From contig CANRCB010000006.1 of assembly GCA_947629015.1 (NCBI GenBank), positions 24,347 to 88,346 on the forward strand: DNA of 64,000 bases, written 5' to 3'. The notes below the pieces were generated by a model. That model saw only the letters and a list, made by a program, of their open reading frames with translations. It searched no databases and had not been told where the DNA came from. Below are positions 41,533 through 51,018 of this stretch, one piece after another. Within the stretch, counting starts at the first letter, position 1. Every line of letters begins with the position of its first letter. The translations under genes and the position numbers were made by a program. Source of the DNA: an uncultured Gemmiger sp. GTDB taxonomy: Bacteria > Bacillota > Clostridia > Oscillospirales > Ruminococcaceae.

Positions 41533-42057
41533 ATGAATATTGAACTGATAAGATTAACCACCGAATATAGAGAACAGTTATTTGAAATGCTGACGGAGTG
41601 GAAGAATGATATCATAGAAAATCATACCAATATGTCTCCATGGAAAATATGGGCTAATGATTTTCATGATTTAGAGTGTTACATAGAAAGCCTTGATACA
41701 GGGAAAAAGGAAGAGAATGGTTGGGTTCCTGATACGACTTTGTTTTGTCTTGATAAGGACAGAAATATATTTGTAGGAGCTGTTAATATCCGTCATTATT
41801 TAAATGATGAACTATTAAAAACTGGCGGGCATATAGGAGATGGCGTCAGACCCAGTGAAAGACGAAAAGGTTATGCGACAGCAATGATTGCTTTAGCATT
41901 AGAAGAATGTAAAAAACTTGGCATTAAGAGGGTTTTGATGACTTGCGACAAAAATAACATAGGTTCAGCGAAATCAATAATCAATAATGGTGGTGTATTA
42001 GAAAATGAAGTTGAAGAAGATGGACATATTGAGCTACGTTATTGGATTCAGTTATAG
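41533..42057 (+). CDS. GNAT-family acetyltransferase
   Basis: HIGDGVRPSERRKGYATAMIALALEECKKLGIKRVLMTCDKNNIGSAKSIINNGG; markedly low GC. Confidence 0.9.
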   Translation: MNIELIRLTTEYREQLFEMLTEWKNDIIENHTNMSPWKIWANDFHDLECYIESLDTGKKEENGWVPDTTLFCLDKDRNIFVGAVNIRHYLNDELLKTGGHIGDGVRPSERRKGYATAMIALALEECKKLGIKRVLMTCDKNNIGSAKSIINNGGVLENEVEEDGHIELRYWIQL

Positions 42058-42403
42058 TCCAGATTCCCGTTTGTTGAGAAGATGCAAAACCCTTTAGGAA
42101 CTAAAGGGCGCACTTCTATACATAGTCTGGCGACCATGTATCGTGCGCTCTGCGAGGCTTCCTCTCTGACAGCAGAAAGCCGCCGTCCGAGAGGTTTCGT
42201 CGCTTCGCTCCGTCAAGGGGGCTACACCCCCTTGCGCCGCTAAAGCGGCTATCCCCAGTGTACTTGCCGAACAGATAAACCCGCTTCGCGTCTTTACCTG
42301 TTCAACAAGTCTGAAAACTGAATACCAAAAGATTGACCGTTGACACACCGGCTCCCCGGTGAAAAAGCCAGCGGTCTTTTTTTATCCAAAAATCAAAAAG
42401 GAG

Positions 42404-42572
42404 GTCATGCAAATGGCAAATCGGACTGGACGAATTGTTTGTGACGGATTCGGTCACGACCCAAAATACCGGTGTCATTGACCATATTGGCAAAAAAATC
42501 CAGCCCCTGCCGCCGGACAAAGCGCAGGCCATCGCAGAGATGGTGGATGCGGCGTTAAAACTGATAGACTGA
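42404..42572 (+). pseudogene. Mobile-element remnant: MQMANR start fused to C-terminal fragment LDELFVTDSVTTQNTGVIDHIGKKIQPLPPDKAQAIAEMVDAALKLID*
   Basis: In-frame C-terminal fragment 42426-42572 resembles XRE-type regulator C-termini; preceded by an RBS and short start in another frame. Confidence 0.45.
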
Positions 42573-42626
42573 GCGCTGTACGCCTGTATACTGCTCCCTA
42601 TATAGGGAAACTGCGGCGGCAAACAG

Positions 42627-42679
42627 AAAAGCGCACTTAGCGCTACCGGTATTGACCGGTAACGATAAGTGCGCTTTTT
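42627..42679 (+). terminator. Hairpin with T tract
   Basis: aaaagcgcactta...taagtgcgctttttg with nested taccggt/accggta. Confidence 0.65.
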
Positions 42680-42918
42680 GGGTATTTGTTTTATTTCTTT
42701 CTACTGTCTATCGGTGCGCCAAAATCCGCCCGCGCATGCCGCTCAGGGCCGATGGTTTTAAAATATGCCCATTTTGTTTGTCTCATGCAGGGCGGGCGCA
42801 AGGGCCCGCCGGGAAACGCTGCAACAGCGGCAAGGGGGCACGGCGGGGGCAAGCCCCCGCCCTGCAAACCTACCCGTAAACGCGTTTTTCCGCCACAAAG
42901 GCGGCGGGCCGCCGGGCG

Positions 42919-44361
42919 TCACCTGGACAGCTTTTTGAGCAGGTCGCTGCGGATGTCCCACAGTTTTTGGCTGAGGTCGACATAGTAGCGGTGGGGGTTC
43001 TCAAAGCGCTTGACCTCGTCCCACAGGTTTTCGATCTGCTGCGCGCAGAACGCTTTGATATCGGCAAGGGCCGGGCTCTTGTACACGCGGCGGCCGTCCT
43101 CGTAGATGGGGGTGGACAGGCACTTTGCGGTGCAGCCCACATAGGTGCGCTGTTTCCAGGTTTCGACCGGGTCAAACAGCGTGATGCCGCCCGCGGCGTC
43201 CACCGTCTCGTCCGCCACGGTGATGAGGTCGGCCATGGCCTTGCCGTCGGCGTCGAAGATGCGCCAGACCTTTTTCAGGCACGGGATGGTCATCTTCTCG
43301 GCCGACTCCGACAGTTTCATCTTGGGAATGTAGCCGCCATCCTCCGCCTTGACGGCGGCCAGCTTGTACACGCCGCCGAACACGGGGTCGCTCTTGGCGG
43401 TGATGAGGTTCTCGCCGATGCCGAAGCTGTCCACCTTTGCGTTTTGCAAAATGAGGTCCCGCACGATGTATTCATCCAGGCTGTTGGAGGCGCAGATGGT
43501 GCAGTCCGGGTAGCCGGCGGCATCCAGCAGCTTGCGCGCCTTTTTGGAGAGGTACGCGATATCGCCGGAGTCGATGCGGATGCCCTTGGGGCGCTTGCCC
43601 ATGGGCCGCAGCACCTCGTCAAACACGCGGATGGCGTTGGGCACGCCGGATTTGAGCACGTTGTAGGTATCGACGAGCAGGACGCAGGCGTCGGGGTAGA
43701 GCTCGGCGTATTTTTTGAAGGAATCATACTCGGTGGGGAACATCTGCACCCAGGAGTGCGCCATGGTGCCGGAGGCCGGGATGCCGAAATCCCGCGCCGC
43801 CATCACGTTGGAGGTGGAGCCGCAGCCCCCGATGTACGCGGCGCGCGCGCCGTAGTAGGCGGCATCGTAGCCTTGCGCGCGGCGGGCGCCGAACTCCATG
43901 ATGGGGCGCCCCTGGGCGCTGCGCACGATGCGATTGGCCTTGGTGGCGATGAGGCACTGGTGGTTGAAGGTGACGAGGAGCAGCGTTTCCAGCAGCTGGC
44001 ACTCGATGGCCGGGCCCTCGACGGTGACGATGGGCTCATGCGGGAAGATGGGCATGCCCTCCTCGATGGCCCAGATGCTGCAATGCAGCGAAAAGCCCTT
44101 GAGGTATTCGAGGAAGCGCTCGTTGAAGACGCCGGTGGAGCGCAGATATTCGATATCCTGCTGCGTGAAGTGCAGGTTGTCGACGGCCTCGATAAAGGTG
44201 GCCAGGCCGGCCATGATGGCGTAACCGCCGCCGTCCGGCACGCGGCGGAAGAACATATCAAAGACGGCGGTCTTGTCCTGATAGCCCTCGTCGAGATACC
44301 CGGCGGACATGGTGAGCTCGTAAAAATCCGTCATGGTGGCAAGGTTGCGTTTTACATCCAT
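42919..44361 (-). CDS. pncB: Nicotinate phosphoribosyltransferase
   Basis: MDVKRNLATMTDFYELTMSAGYLDEGYQDKTAVFDMFFRRVPDGGGYAIMAGL; FGARRAQGYDAA; GTMAHSWVQMF. Confidence 0.95.
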   Translation of the reverse strand: MDVKRNLATMTDFYELTMSAGYLDEGYQDKTAVFDMFFRRVPDGGGYAIMAGLATFIEAVDNLHFTQQDIEYLRSTGVFNERFLEYLKGFSLHCSIWAIEEGMPIFPHEPIVTVEGPAIECQLLETLLLVTFNHQCLIATKANRIVRSAQGRPIMEFGARRAQGYDAAYYGARAAYIGGCGSTSNVMAARDFGIPASGTMAHSWVQMFPTEYDSFKKYAELYPDACVLLVDTYNVLKSGVPNAIRVFDEVLRPMGKRPKGIRIDSGDIAYLSKKARKLLDAAGYPDCTICASNSLDEYIVRDLILQNAKVDSFGIGENLITAKSDPVFGGVYKLAAVKAEDGGYIPKMKLSESAEKMTIPCLKKVWRIFDADGKAMADLITVADETVDAAGGITLFDPVETWKQRTYVGCTAKCLSTPIYEDGRRVYKSPALADIKAFCAQQIENLWDEVKRFENPHRYYVDLSQKLWDIRSDLLKKLSR

Positions 44362-44401
44362 GGTTTTCCCCTCCTGATAAAGGCCCCGGGCCGGCGCGCG
44401 T

Positions 44402-45736
44402 TCAGCGGCGGGGCCGGGTGTTGCGGTTCTCGCGCCCTGCGGCGGTAAGCAGCAGCAGGATCCACAAAAACGCGTAGATGGCGACGGCGATCATGGTGAC
44501 GATGACCGCCACCTTGAAATAGCGGCTGCTGAAAAACTCGCCCATGCGGGCAAGGGTGTACAGGACCTGGCTGCGCTCGATATCCGCCCCGGCGACAAGA
44601 TCCACGGTGCCGACGGTCTCGCCCTCGATGGAAAGCGTGACCGTGCCCACGATATCGCCCTTGTGCACCGGCGCAGTGAGCGTTTCGGGCAGGTTGAAGG
44701 TGCGCTCGGTCAAGGCGGCGCCGCCCTCCTTGGGCAGCAGCGTCATCATATCGTCGGCCGGGTACAGCAGCACGGTGTCGGCCTGGGTGGAATAGCGCAC
44801 CGGCAGCTCGTTGATGGGCTCGGTGGTGTCCAGCGCGGGGGCGACGGTAAAGGTATCGAACGCCCAGTCCATCAAAGTGCCGGTCCATGCCAGGGCGGAA
44901 CTGCGGGTGCCAACGGTATCGCTGTCCTTGGGGCTTTGCAGGACGACGCTGATGTAGCTCTCGCCGTTTTGGGTGTGCCAGCCGGCAAAGCTGTTCCAGT
45001 CCGACAGGCTGCCGGTCTTGCCGCCAAGGGTGTAGGCGCGGTAGTAGGGGCTGTCCTTGGCGATCATGCGGTCGGAATTTTGGATGATGTAGCTGCCCTC
45101 GGTGGTGTGGTGCTCGTTGGTGCCCATATCGAAGGTGGCGGTGGCGATGGCCTGGTTGAAGGCGTCGTACTGCGTGGCGGCGCGCAGCAGAAGGTAGGCG
45201 TCCCGCGCGGTGGTGACGTTGTCATATTCCAGGCCGCAGGGGTCCACAAAGCGGGTGCCGGTGCAGCCGATGGCTGCGGCCTCGGCGTTCATGCGGGCGA
45301 CAAAAGCGGAAACGTCGCCCCCGCCCATATAGTCCGCCACGATGTAGGCGGCCTCGTTGCCGGAGGGCAGCAGCATGGCGTAGAGCAGGTTGCGCAGGGT
45401 GTTGGTATCGCCCTTGCGGATGTCGGCGTGGGAGCTGTTGGTGCCCCACAAAATGTCATAGATATACCCCGGCGCCGTGACGGTGACGGTGTCCAGCTCG
45501 TCCTGGTGGTCCTGCAAAAGCAGGATGCAGGTCATCATCTTGGTAAGGGAGGCGGCCTCCATGGGCTCGTCCTCGTTTTTGGCCCAGACGACGAGGTTGG
45601 TATCGAGGTTGACAAGGTACACCGCGCGCGCGTTCAGGTCCTCGGGCGGGGCATAGCCCGGCACGGCCCCGGCCGGCAGCGCGCACAGCGCGGCCAGCAG
45701 CACGGCAAGCACAAGCACGAAAAGGCGTTTTTTCAT
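44402..45736 (-). CDS. D-alanyl-D-alanine carboxypeptidase (DacF-like)
   Basis: Signal peptide; MEAASLTKMMTCILLLQ (SxxK), YAMLLPSGNEAAYIVADY, LGGKTGSLSDWNSFAGW; C-terminal TM. Confidence 0.93.
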   Translation of the reverse strand: MKKRLFVLVLAVLLAALCALPAGAVPGYAPPEDLNARAVYLVNLDTNLVVWAKNEDEPMEAASLTKMMTCILLLQDHQDELDTVTVTAPGYIYDILWGTNSSHADIRKGDTNTLRNLLYAMLLPSGNEAAYIVADYMGGGDVSAFVARMNAEAAAIGCTGTRFVDPCGLEYDNVTTARDAYLLLRAATQYDAFNQAIATATFDMGTNEHHTTEGSYIIQNSDRMIAKDSPYYRAYTLGGKTGSLSDWNSFAGWHTQNGESYISVVLQSPKDSDTVGTRSSALAWTGTLMDWAFDTFTVAPALDTTEPINELPVRYSTQADTVLLYPADDMMTLLPKEGGAALTERTFNLPETLTAPVHKGDIVGTVTLSIEGETVGTVDLVAGADIERSQVLYTLARMGEFFSSRYFKVAVIVTMIAVAIYAFLWILLLLTAAGRENRNTRPRR

Positions 45737-45833
45737 CGGCGTCGGTTCCTTTTGCGGGCAAAAAGATCGGGCTTTGCAACAGTATACCAGAAAGCGGCGC
45801 GGGAAAAAAGGGGAAACGTGTAAAAAAACAGCG

Positions 45834-47876
45834 TCAATTCATCGCCCCGGCGGTGGCGAACAGCGCCTCGACCGCATCGGAAAGGGGCTTGTGCTCCGGC
45901 GCGGTGAGGCCGGGGTCCGTTTTGAGCAGGGCCTTGGCCTCGGCCTGGGCCACCGTCAGGGTGCGGGTGTCCTGCACAAGGTCTGCCACGCGCAGCGTGG
46001 GCAGGCCGTGCTGCGCCTGGCCGAAGAAATCGCCGGGGCCGCGGGTCTCAAGGTCATATTTGGCGACGGCGAAACCGTCCGGCGTGCGGCACAAAAACTG
46101 CAGGCGCTCGCGCACCGCGGGGCTCATGTTGTCGGAGATGAGGATGCAGCAGCTGTCGGCGGAGCCGCGGCCCACCCGCCCGCGCAGCTGGTGCAGCGCC
46201 GAAAGGCCGAACCGCTCGGCGTTTTCCACCGCCATGACGGTGGCGTTGGGCACGTCGACCCCCACCTCGATGACGGTGGTGGTGACGAGCGCGTCCAGCT
46301 CCCCGGCCTTGAACTGCGCCATGACGGCGTCCTTCTCTTTGGGCTTGAGCTTGCCGTGCAACAGCCCCACCCGGCGCCCCGGCAGCAGCGCGCAGGCCGT
46401 CCCGGTGTAATACTGCTTGACGGCCTGCATCGAGGTGTCCAGCTCGTTCTCCTCGATGGCGGGGCAGACGATGTACGCCTGGTGCCCGGCATCCATCTGC
46501 TTTTGCAGGTAGCCGTACATATCGCGGCGCTTTTTGCCGGTGATGGCCCACGTCTTGACAGGCTTGCGGCCGGGCGGCAGCTCGTCCAGCACCGAGATAT
46601 CCAGATCCCCGTACAAAAGCAGCCCCAGCGTGCGCGGGATGGGGGTGGCGCTCATGACGAGGAGGTGCGGGTTCTGCGCCTTGCCGGCCAGCAGACCGCG
46701 CTGGCGCACACCGAAACGGTGCTGCTCGTCCACGATGGCAAGGCCGAGCCGACAAAACGCCACGCTGGCGGTGAGCACGGCGTGCGTGCCCACCACAAGG
46801 CCGGCGCGGCCGTCGGCGATGGCCGCCAGCGCCACGCGCTTTTCGGCGGCCTTCATCCCGCCGGTGAGCAGCGTGACCGATACGCCGAACGGCTCGAGCA
46901 GGTCGGCCAGGGTGGCGGCGTGCTGCCGGGCGAGGATCTCGGTGGGGGCCAGGATGGCGCTCTGGTAGCCGTTTTGCGCCGCGCACCAGACGGCGGCGGC
47001 CGCCACCAGCGTTTTGCCGCTGCCCACATCGCCCTGCAAAAGGCGGTTCATCGGCGTTTTGCCGGCAAGGTCGGCAAAGATCTCGGCGGTGGCGCGGCGC
47101 TGCGCGCCGGTGGGGGCGTAGGGCAGGCTGCCGAAAAACGGTTCCGGGTCCGGCGCGCGCATCGGCGCGCCGGCGCCCTGCCGGCCGTGGCTGCGCAGCA
47201 AAAAGATGCCCAGCTGCAAAAGGTACAGCTCTTCAAAGATCAGGCGGCGGCGCGCGGCGGCGGCATCGGCGGCATCGCGCGGGTTGTGGATGGCGCGCAC
47301 CGCGGCGGCCTTGGCCGGCATTTTGTATTTGGTGAGCAGGTAGCTCGGCAGCGGGTCGGGGATGGCATCGGCCAGCGGCAGCGCGTTTTGCACCACGCGC
47401 GCGATGCGCCCCGAGGGCAGCCCCTCGGTGGCGGGGTACACCGCGACCAGCGGCGCCGCGGCGACCTGCTCCTCGGTGCGGATGAGGGGGTGCAAAAGCT
47501 CCCGCCCGGTCAGGCTGCCGCCAAGGCGCCCGGCAAAGTAGTAGGCAGCGCCCAGCTGCAGGGCCTCGGCCGCATAGGCGGTGTTGAACCATGAAAGGGT
47601 GACGGTGCCGGAATCATCGGCCGCGAGCACCTGCACAAGCGTGCGCCCGCCCTTGATGCGCCGGGCCGGCTTTTTTTGCAGCACCTGCGCCTTAACGCAG
47701 CAATCCACGTCATAGGGGGCGGCGGCGACGGTGCAGGGGGCCGTAAAATCAATGTAGCGGCGCGGATAGTGGAGCAGCAGCTCCCCCACCGTGCCGATGC
47801 CCAGCTTTTGGAACTTTTTGGCCAGGGTGGGCCCCACGCCCTTGAGGTATTGGATATCGTCGCCAAGCTGCGGCAT
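45834..47876 (-). CDS. recG: ATP-dependent DNA helicase RecG
   Basis: NRLLQGDVGSGKTLVAAAAV, LAIVDEQHRFGVRQR, MSATPIPRTLGLLLYGDLDISVLDELPPGRKPV, QLRGRVGRGSADSCCIL. Confidence 0.97.
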   Translation of the reverse strand: MPQLGDDIQYLKGVGPTLAKKFQKLGIGTVGELLLHYPRRYIDFTAPCTVAAAPYDVDCCVKAQVLQKKPARRIKGGRTLVQVLAADDSGTVTLSWFNTAYAAEALQLGAAYYFAGRLGGSLTGRELLHPLIRTEEQVAAAPLVAVYPATEGLPSGRIARVVQNALPLADAIPDPLPSYLLTKYKMPAKAAAVRAIHNPRDAADAAAARRRLIFEELYLLQLGIFLLRSHGRQGAGAPMRAPDPEPFFGSLPYAPTGAQRRATAEIFADLAGKTPMNRLLQGDVGSGKTLVAAAAVWCAAQNGYQSAILAPTEILARQHAATLADLLEPFGVSVTLLTGGMKAAEKRVALAAIADGRAGLVVGTHAVLTASVAFCRLGLAIVDEQHRFGVRQRGLLAGKAQNPHLLVMSATPIPRTLGLLLYGDLDISVLDELPPGRKPVKTWAITGKKRRDMYGYLQKQMDAGHQAYIVCPAIEENELDTSMQAVKQYYTGTACALLPGRRVGLLHGKLKPKEKDAVMAQFKAGELDALVTTTVIEVGVDVPNATVMAVENAERFGLSALHQLRGRVGRGSADSCCILISDNMSPAVRERLQFLCRTPDGFAVAKYDLETRGPGDFFGQAQHGLPTLRVADLVQDTRTLTVAQAEAKALLKTDPGLTAPEHKPLSDAVEALFATAGAMN

Positions 47877-47997
47877 GGGGCACGCCTCCCTTCAAAAAAT
47901 AGAAAGTGGAGTTTGGAAACACGCCGCACCCCCAGCAAAAAGACGCATCTGGGCCTGCGCACAAATGCGTCTTTGCGGGGTCTGGGGCGGGCGGAGG

Positions 47998-49725
47998 TCA
48001 CTCCACGCTGATCATGTAGTAGTACACCGGCTGGCCGCCGCGGATGTGGCTGACCTCGACGTTGCCGCCGCACTTGGCCTGCACCAGCGCGGTGGTCTTT
48101 TCGGCGTCCTCCTCGGTGACATCGGCGCCGGAGATGACGGTGATGAACTGGGTGTCCTTTCTGCGCATACTGCGGGCAAGACGGTAGGTCATCTTGGCGA
48201 TGTCGGTGCCGGTGGCCACGATCTTGCCGTTTTCCAGCGCCATGATCTCGCCCTGCTTGATGGCCTTGCCGTCAAACTCACTGTCGCGGGCGGCATAGGT
48301 GATGAGCCCGGTGCTGACATGGTCGGCCGCCGCCATCATGTTGACAGCATTCTCCTCGGCCGCGGCGGCGGGGTCAAAGTTGAGCATGGCGGTCATGCCC
48401 TGGGGCACGGTGCGGGTGGGCAGCACCAGCACGGTGCGGTCGGCCAGTTTCTGCGCCTGCTCGGCCGCCATGATGATGTTCTTGTTGTTGGGCAGCACCA
48501 GCACGGTCTTGGCCGGCACGCTCTGGATGGCGGCGAGGATGTCCTCGGTGGCGGGGTTCATCGTCTGCCCGCCGGAAACGACGGCGTCCACGCCCAGATC
48601 CCCGAACACCGATTTGAGCCCCTCGCCCGCCGCCACGGCGACGAAGCCGTAATCCCGCTCGGGGTCGACGGCGGCGTAGGTAAAGCTCTCGGCGTTTTCG
48701 GGCGCGCTCTCCTCGGCGGCCTGGCGCTCCAGCCCCTTGGCCTGCTTTTGCCGGGCCAGGAACTGCTCGTGCATATTTTCGATCTTGAAATTGGTCAGGT
48801 AGCCGTACTTGATGGCCTCGGTGAGCATCTTGCCGGGGTCGGCGGTGTGGACGTGGCAGTTGGCGACCTCGTCGTCCTCGATGACGACGACGGAATCCCC
48901 GTTGGACTCCAAAAACGCGCGCAGCTTGGCGACGCTGCCGCCGTTCTCTTTGTGGACAAGGAACTGCGTGCAGTAGCCGTTTTTGATATCCTCGACCTTC
49001 ATCAGGTCGTCGGTGAAGACGCCTTTGCCGGCGGCATCGCTGGAGACCTTGGGCCGGGCGGCGGCCTCCTGCCCGGGGATGATGCCGCGCCCCTCAAAGA
49101 CGCTGCGCATACCCTCGAACACATACAGGATGCCCTGCCCGCCCGCATCGACGACGCCCGCCTTTTTGAGCACGGGGAGCTGGTTGGGGGTATCGGCCAG
49201 CGCCTTCTCGGCGGCGGCGATCATCTCGCCCCAGAGGGCCGGCACCTCGGCCGCGGTGCTGTTGACGGCGGCCTCGGCGGCAAGGCGGGTCACGGTCAGG
49301 ATGGTGCCCTCGGTGGGCTTCATCACGGCCTTGTACGCGGCCTCAACGCCCATCTGCAGCGCCTGCGCAAGGTCAGCGGCCTCGGCGTTCTTTTTGCCGG
49401 CCAACGCCTTGGAAAAGCCGCGGAACAAAAGGCTGGTGATGACGCCGCTGTTGCCGCGCGCGCCGCGCAGCATGGCGCCCGCCGCCACCTTGCTGGCCTC
49501 GGCCACGGTGCAGGTATCGGGCAGGTTCTCCAGCTCCTTGCCGGCGGCGCCGATGGTCATGCTCATGTTGGTGCCGGTATCGCCGTCCGGCACCGGGAAC
49601 ACGTTGAGCTCATCCACACGGGTGCGCTGGTTTGCGATGTTGTTGGCGCCGGAAAGGATGGCGTCCCGCAGAATCTTACCGGTTATCATACTTTCGTACA
49701 CCTCATTGTTTGATAGTTTCGACAT
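47998..49725 (-). CDS. DAK2 domain (FakA-like) protein
   Basis: RVDELNVFPVPDGDTGTNMSMTIGAAGKEL, MLRGARGNSGVITSLLFRGFSKAL, KAGVVDAGGQGILYVFEGM. Confidence 0.94.
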   Translation of the reverse strand: MSKLSNNEVYESMITGKILRDAILSGANNIANQRTRVDELNVFPVPDGDTGTNMSMTIGAAGKELENLPDTCTVAEASKVAAGAMLRGARGNSGVITSLLFRGFSKALAGKKNAEAADLAQALQMGVEAAYKAVMKPTEGTILTVTRLAAEAAVNSTAAEVPALWGEMIAAAEKALADTPNQLPVLKKAGVVDAGGQGILYVFEGMRSVFEGRGIIPGQEAAARPKVSSDAAGKGVFTDDLMKVEDIKNGYCTQFLVHKENGGSVAKLRAFLESNGDSVVVIEDDEVANCHVHTADPGKMLTEAIKYGYLTNFKIENMHEQFLARQKQAKGLERQAAEESAPENAESFTYAAVDPERDYGFVAVAAGEGLKSVFGDLGVDAVVSGGQTMNPATEDILAAIQSVPAKTVLVLPNNKNIIMAAEQAQKLADRTVLVLPTRTVPQGMTAMLNFDPAAAAEENAVNMMAAADHVSTGLITYAARDSEFDGKAIKQGEIMALENGKIVATGTDIAKMTYRLARSMRRKDTQFITVISGADVTEEDAEKTTALVQAKCGGNVEVSHIRGGQPVYYYMISVE

Positions 49726-49731
49726 TCCGCG

Positions 49732-50043
49732 TCAAAGCGAAAGGATATCGTCCACAAAAACGTCGATGCGCTGCACGGCAAGGCCGGTCGCGTGCTGGAC
49801 CTCCTCCTGCACGCGGTGGGTGATGCTCTGCACGATGCTCTTGATGTTGAGCCCGTACCCCACCTTGATGTGCAGCGTGATGGCCAGGCGGCGGCCCTCC
49901 TCCAGCACGGCCACGCCCCTGCCGGAAGCGCCCTGCCCCATGGCGGCCACCCCGTAGCACTGTTCCGCCGCGTGCTGGACCAGCGCCGTAAAATACTCAT
50001 TGGTGAGGGAGATATGCCCGTAAGGGTTTACTTTGGTGATCAT
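49732..50043 (-). CDS. Asp23/Gls24 family protein
   Basis: GHISLTNEYFTALVQHAAEQCYGVAAMGQG...ITLHIKVGYGLNIKSIVQSITHRVQEEVQHATGLAVQRIDVFVDDI. Confidence 0.92.
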   Translation of the reverse strand: MITKVNPYGHISLTNEYFTALVQHAAEQCYGVAAMGQGASGRGVAVLEEGRRLAITLHIKVGYGLNIKSIVQSITHRVQEEVQHATGLAVQRIDVFVDDILSL

Positions 50044-50268
50044 CGTTTCCTCCTTTGCCGGGCGGCGAACCGCTCCAAAACCGGCCGATGAAACCGTATA
50101 TAGAAAGTATTATACACCATCCGCCCGGTTTTGAACAGTGGTAAATGTGCAAAACCGGCACACAAATTTTGTGGCAGGTTGGCGGCGGGATATTCACAAT
50201 CCATTCACAAATCGGGCGGGCATTTCGCGTATACTGGAAGTGACGATAAGCGGAAGTGAGGTCCCGCC

Positions 50269-50715
50269 ATGAATCTGCTGTTTTTCCTGACCCCCAAACA
50301 GGACGTTTTGTTTATCTATGAGGATTTTACCCTGCGCCAGGCGCTGGAAAAGTGGGCCAACCAGCGCTATGCCACCATCCCGGTGCTGCGCCGCAGCGGG
50401 GAATATCTGGGCACCATCAGCGAGGGGGACCTTTTGTGGGGCATCAAGAACCTGCCCGCGCATCACGCCGCCGCCTGGGAGGACACCCTCATCGCCGGCC
50501 TGCCGCGCCGGCGCGACTACAAGGCCGTGCCGGTGACGACCGGCATGAGCGAGCTGCTGCGCGGCGTGGTGGACCAGAACTTTGTGCCGGTGGTGGATGA
50601 CCGCAACGTGTTTATCGGCATCGTGCGGCGGCAGTCGGTGCTGGATTACGTTTACCGCAACTTTGACCTGGAGGAGTTGGAAAGGCGGGCGGCGCGCCGC
50701 GGCGCGCCGCAATGA
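50269..50715 (+). CDS. CBS-domain pair protein
   Basis: FTLRQALEKWANQRYATIPVLRRSGEYLGTISEGDLLWGI... second CBS NFVPVVDDRNVFIGIVRRQSVLDYV. Confidence 0.9.
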   Translation: MNLLFFLTPKQDVLFIYEDFTLRQALEKWANQRYATIPVLRRSGEYLGTISEGDLLWGIKNLPAHHAAAWEDTLIAGLPRRRDYKAVPVTTGMSELLRGVVDQNFVPVVDDRNVFIGIVRRQSVLDYVYRNFDLEELERRAARRGAPQ

Positions 50716-50760
50716 TGCCGGATATTTTGCCAAAAGCCGGGGCGCATGGTGCGCACCGGC

Positions 50761-50971
50761 AAAGAGGCATTTAAAATCCATCGCCCTCGGCGGACATGCG
50801 CCGACGAGGGCGATACCGCTAGAGCAAAAAATACCGTTCGAGTCGCCTTTAAGGCATGAGAACGGTATTTTTTGCGACGGGGTATGTCCAAGAGAGGGGT
50901 GCAGGCGGACTGGCGCAGCCAGCTAAGCCGAACCCCTCTCTTGCAGCGTGTCGCGGCACGCGACACGCTGA
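50761..50971 (+). repeat. Dispersed three-hairpin intergenic element, copy B
   Basis: HP1 50780-50814, HP2 50824-50875, HP3 50890-50942, fourth GC hairpin 50944-50970. Confidence 0.88.
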
Positions 50972-51018
50972 ACCGGGGCGCATGGATGCGCCCCGGCTGC
51001 TTTTTTAGCGCACGGGCC

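Noticed and set aside
41316-41615. 99-aa minus-strand ORF in the low-GC island
   Set aside because: Overlaps the GNAT start on the opposite strand, with no recognisable features.
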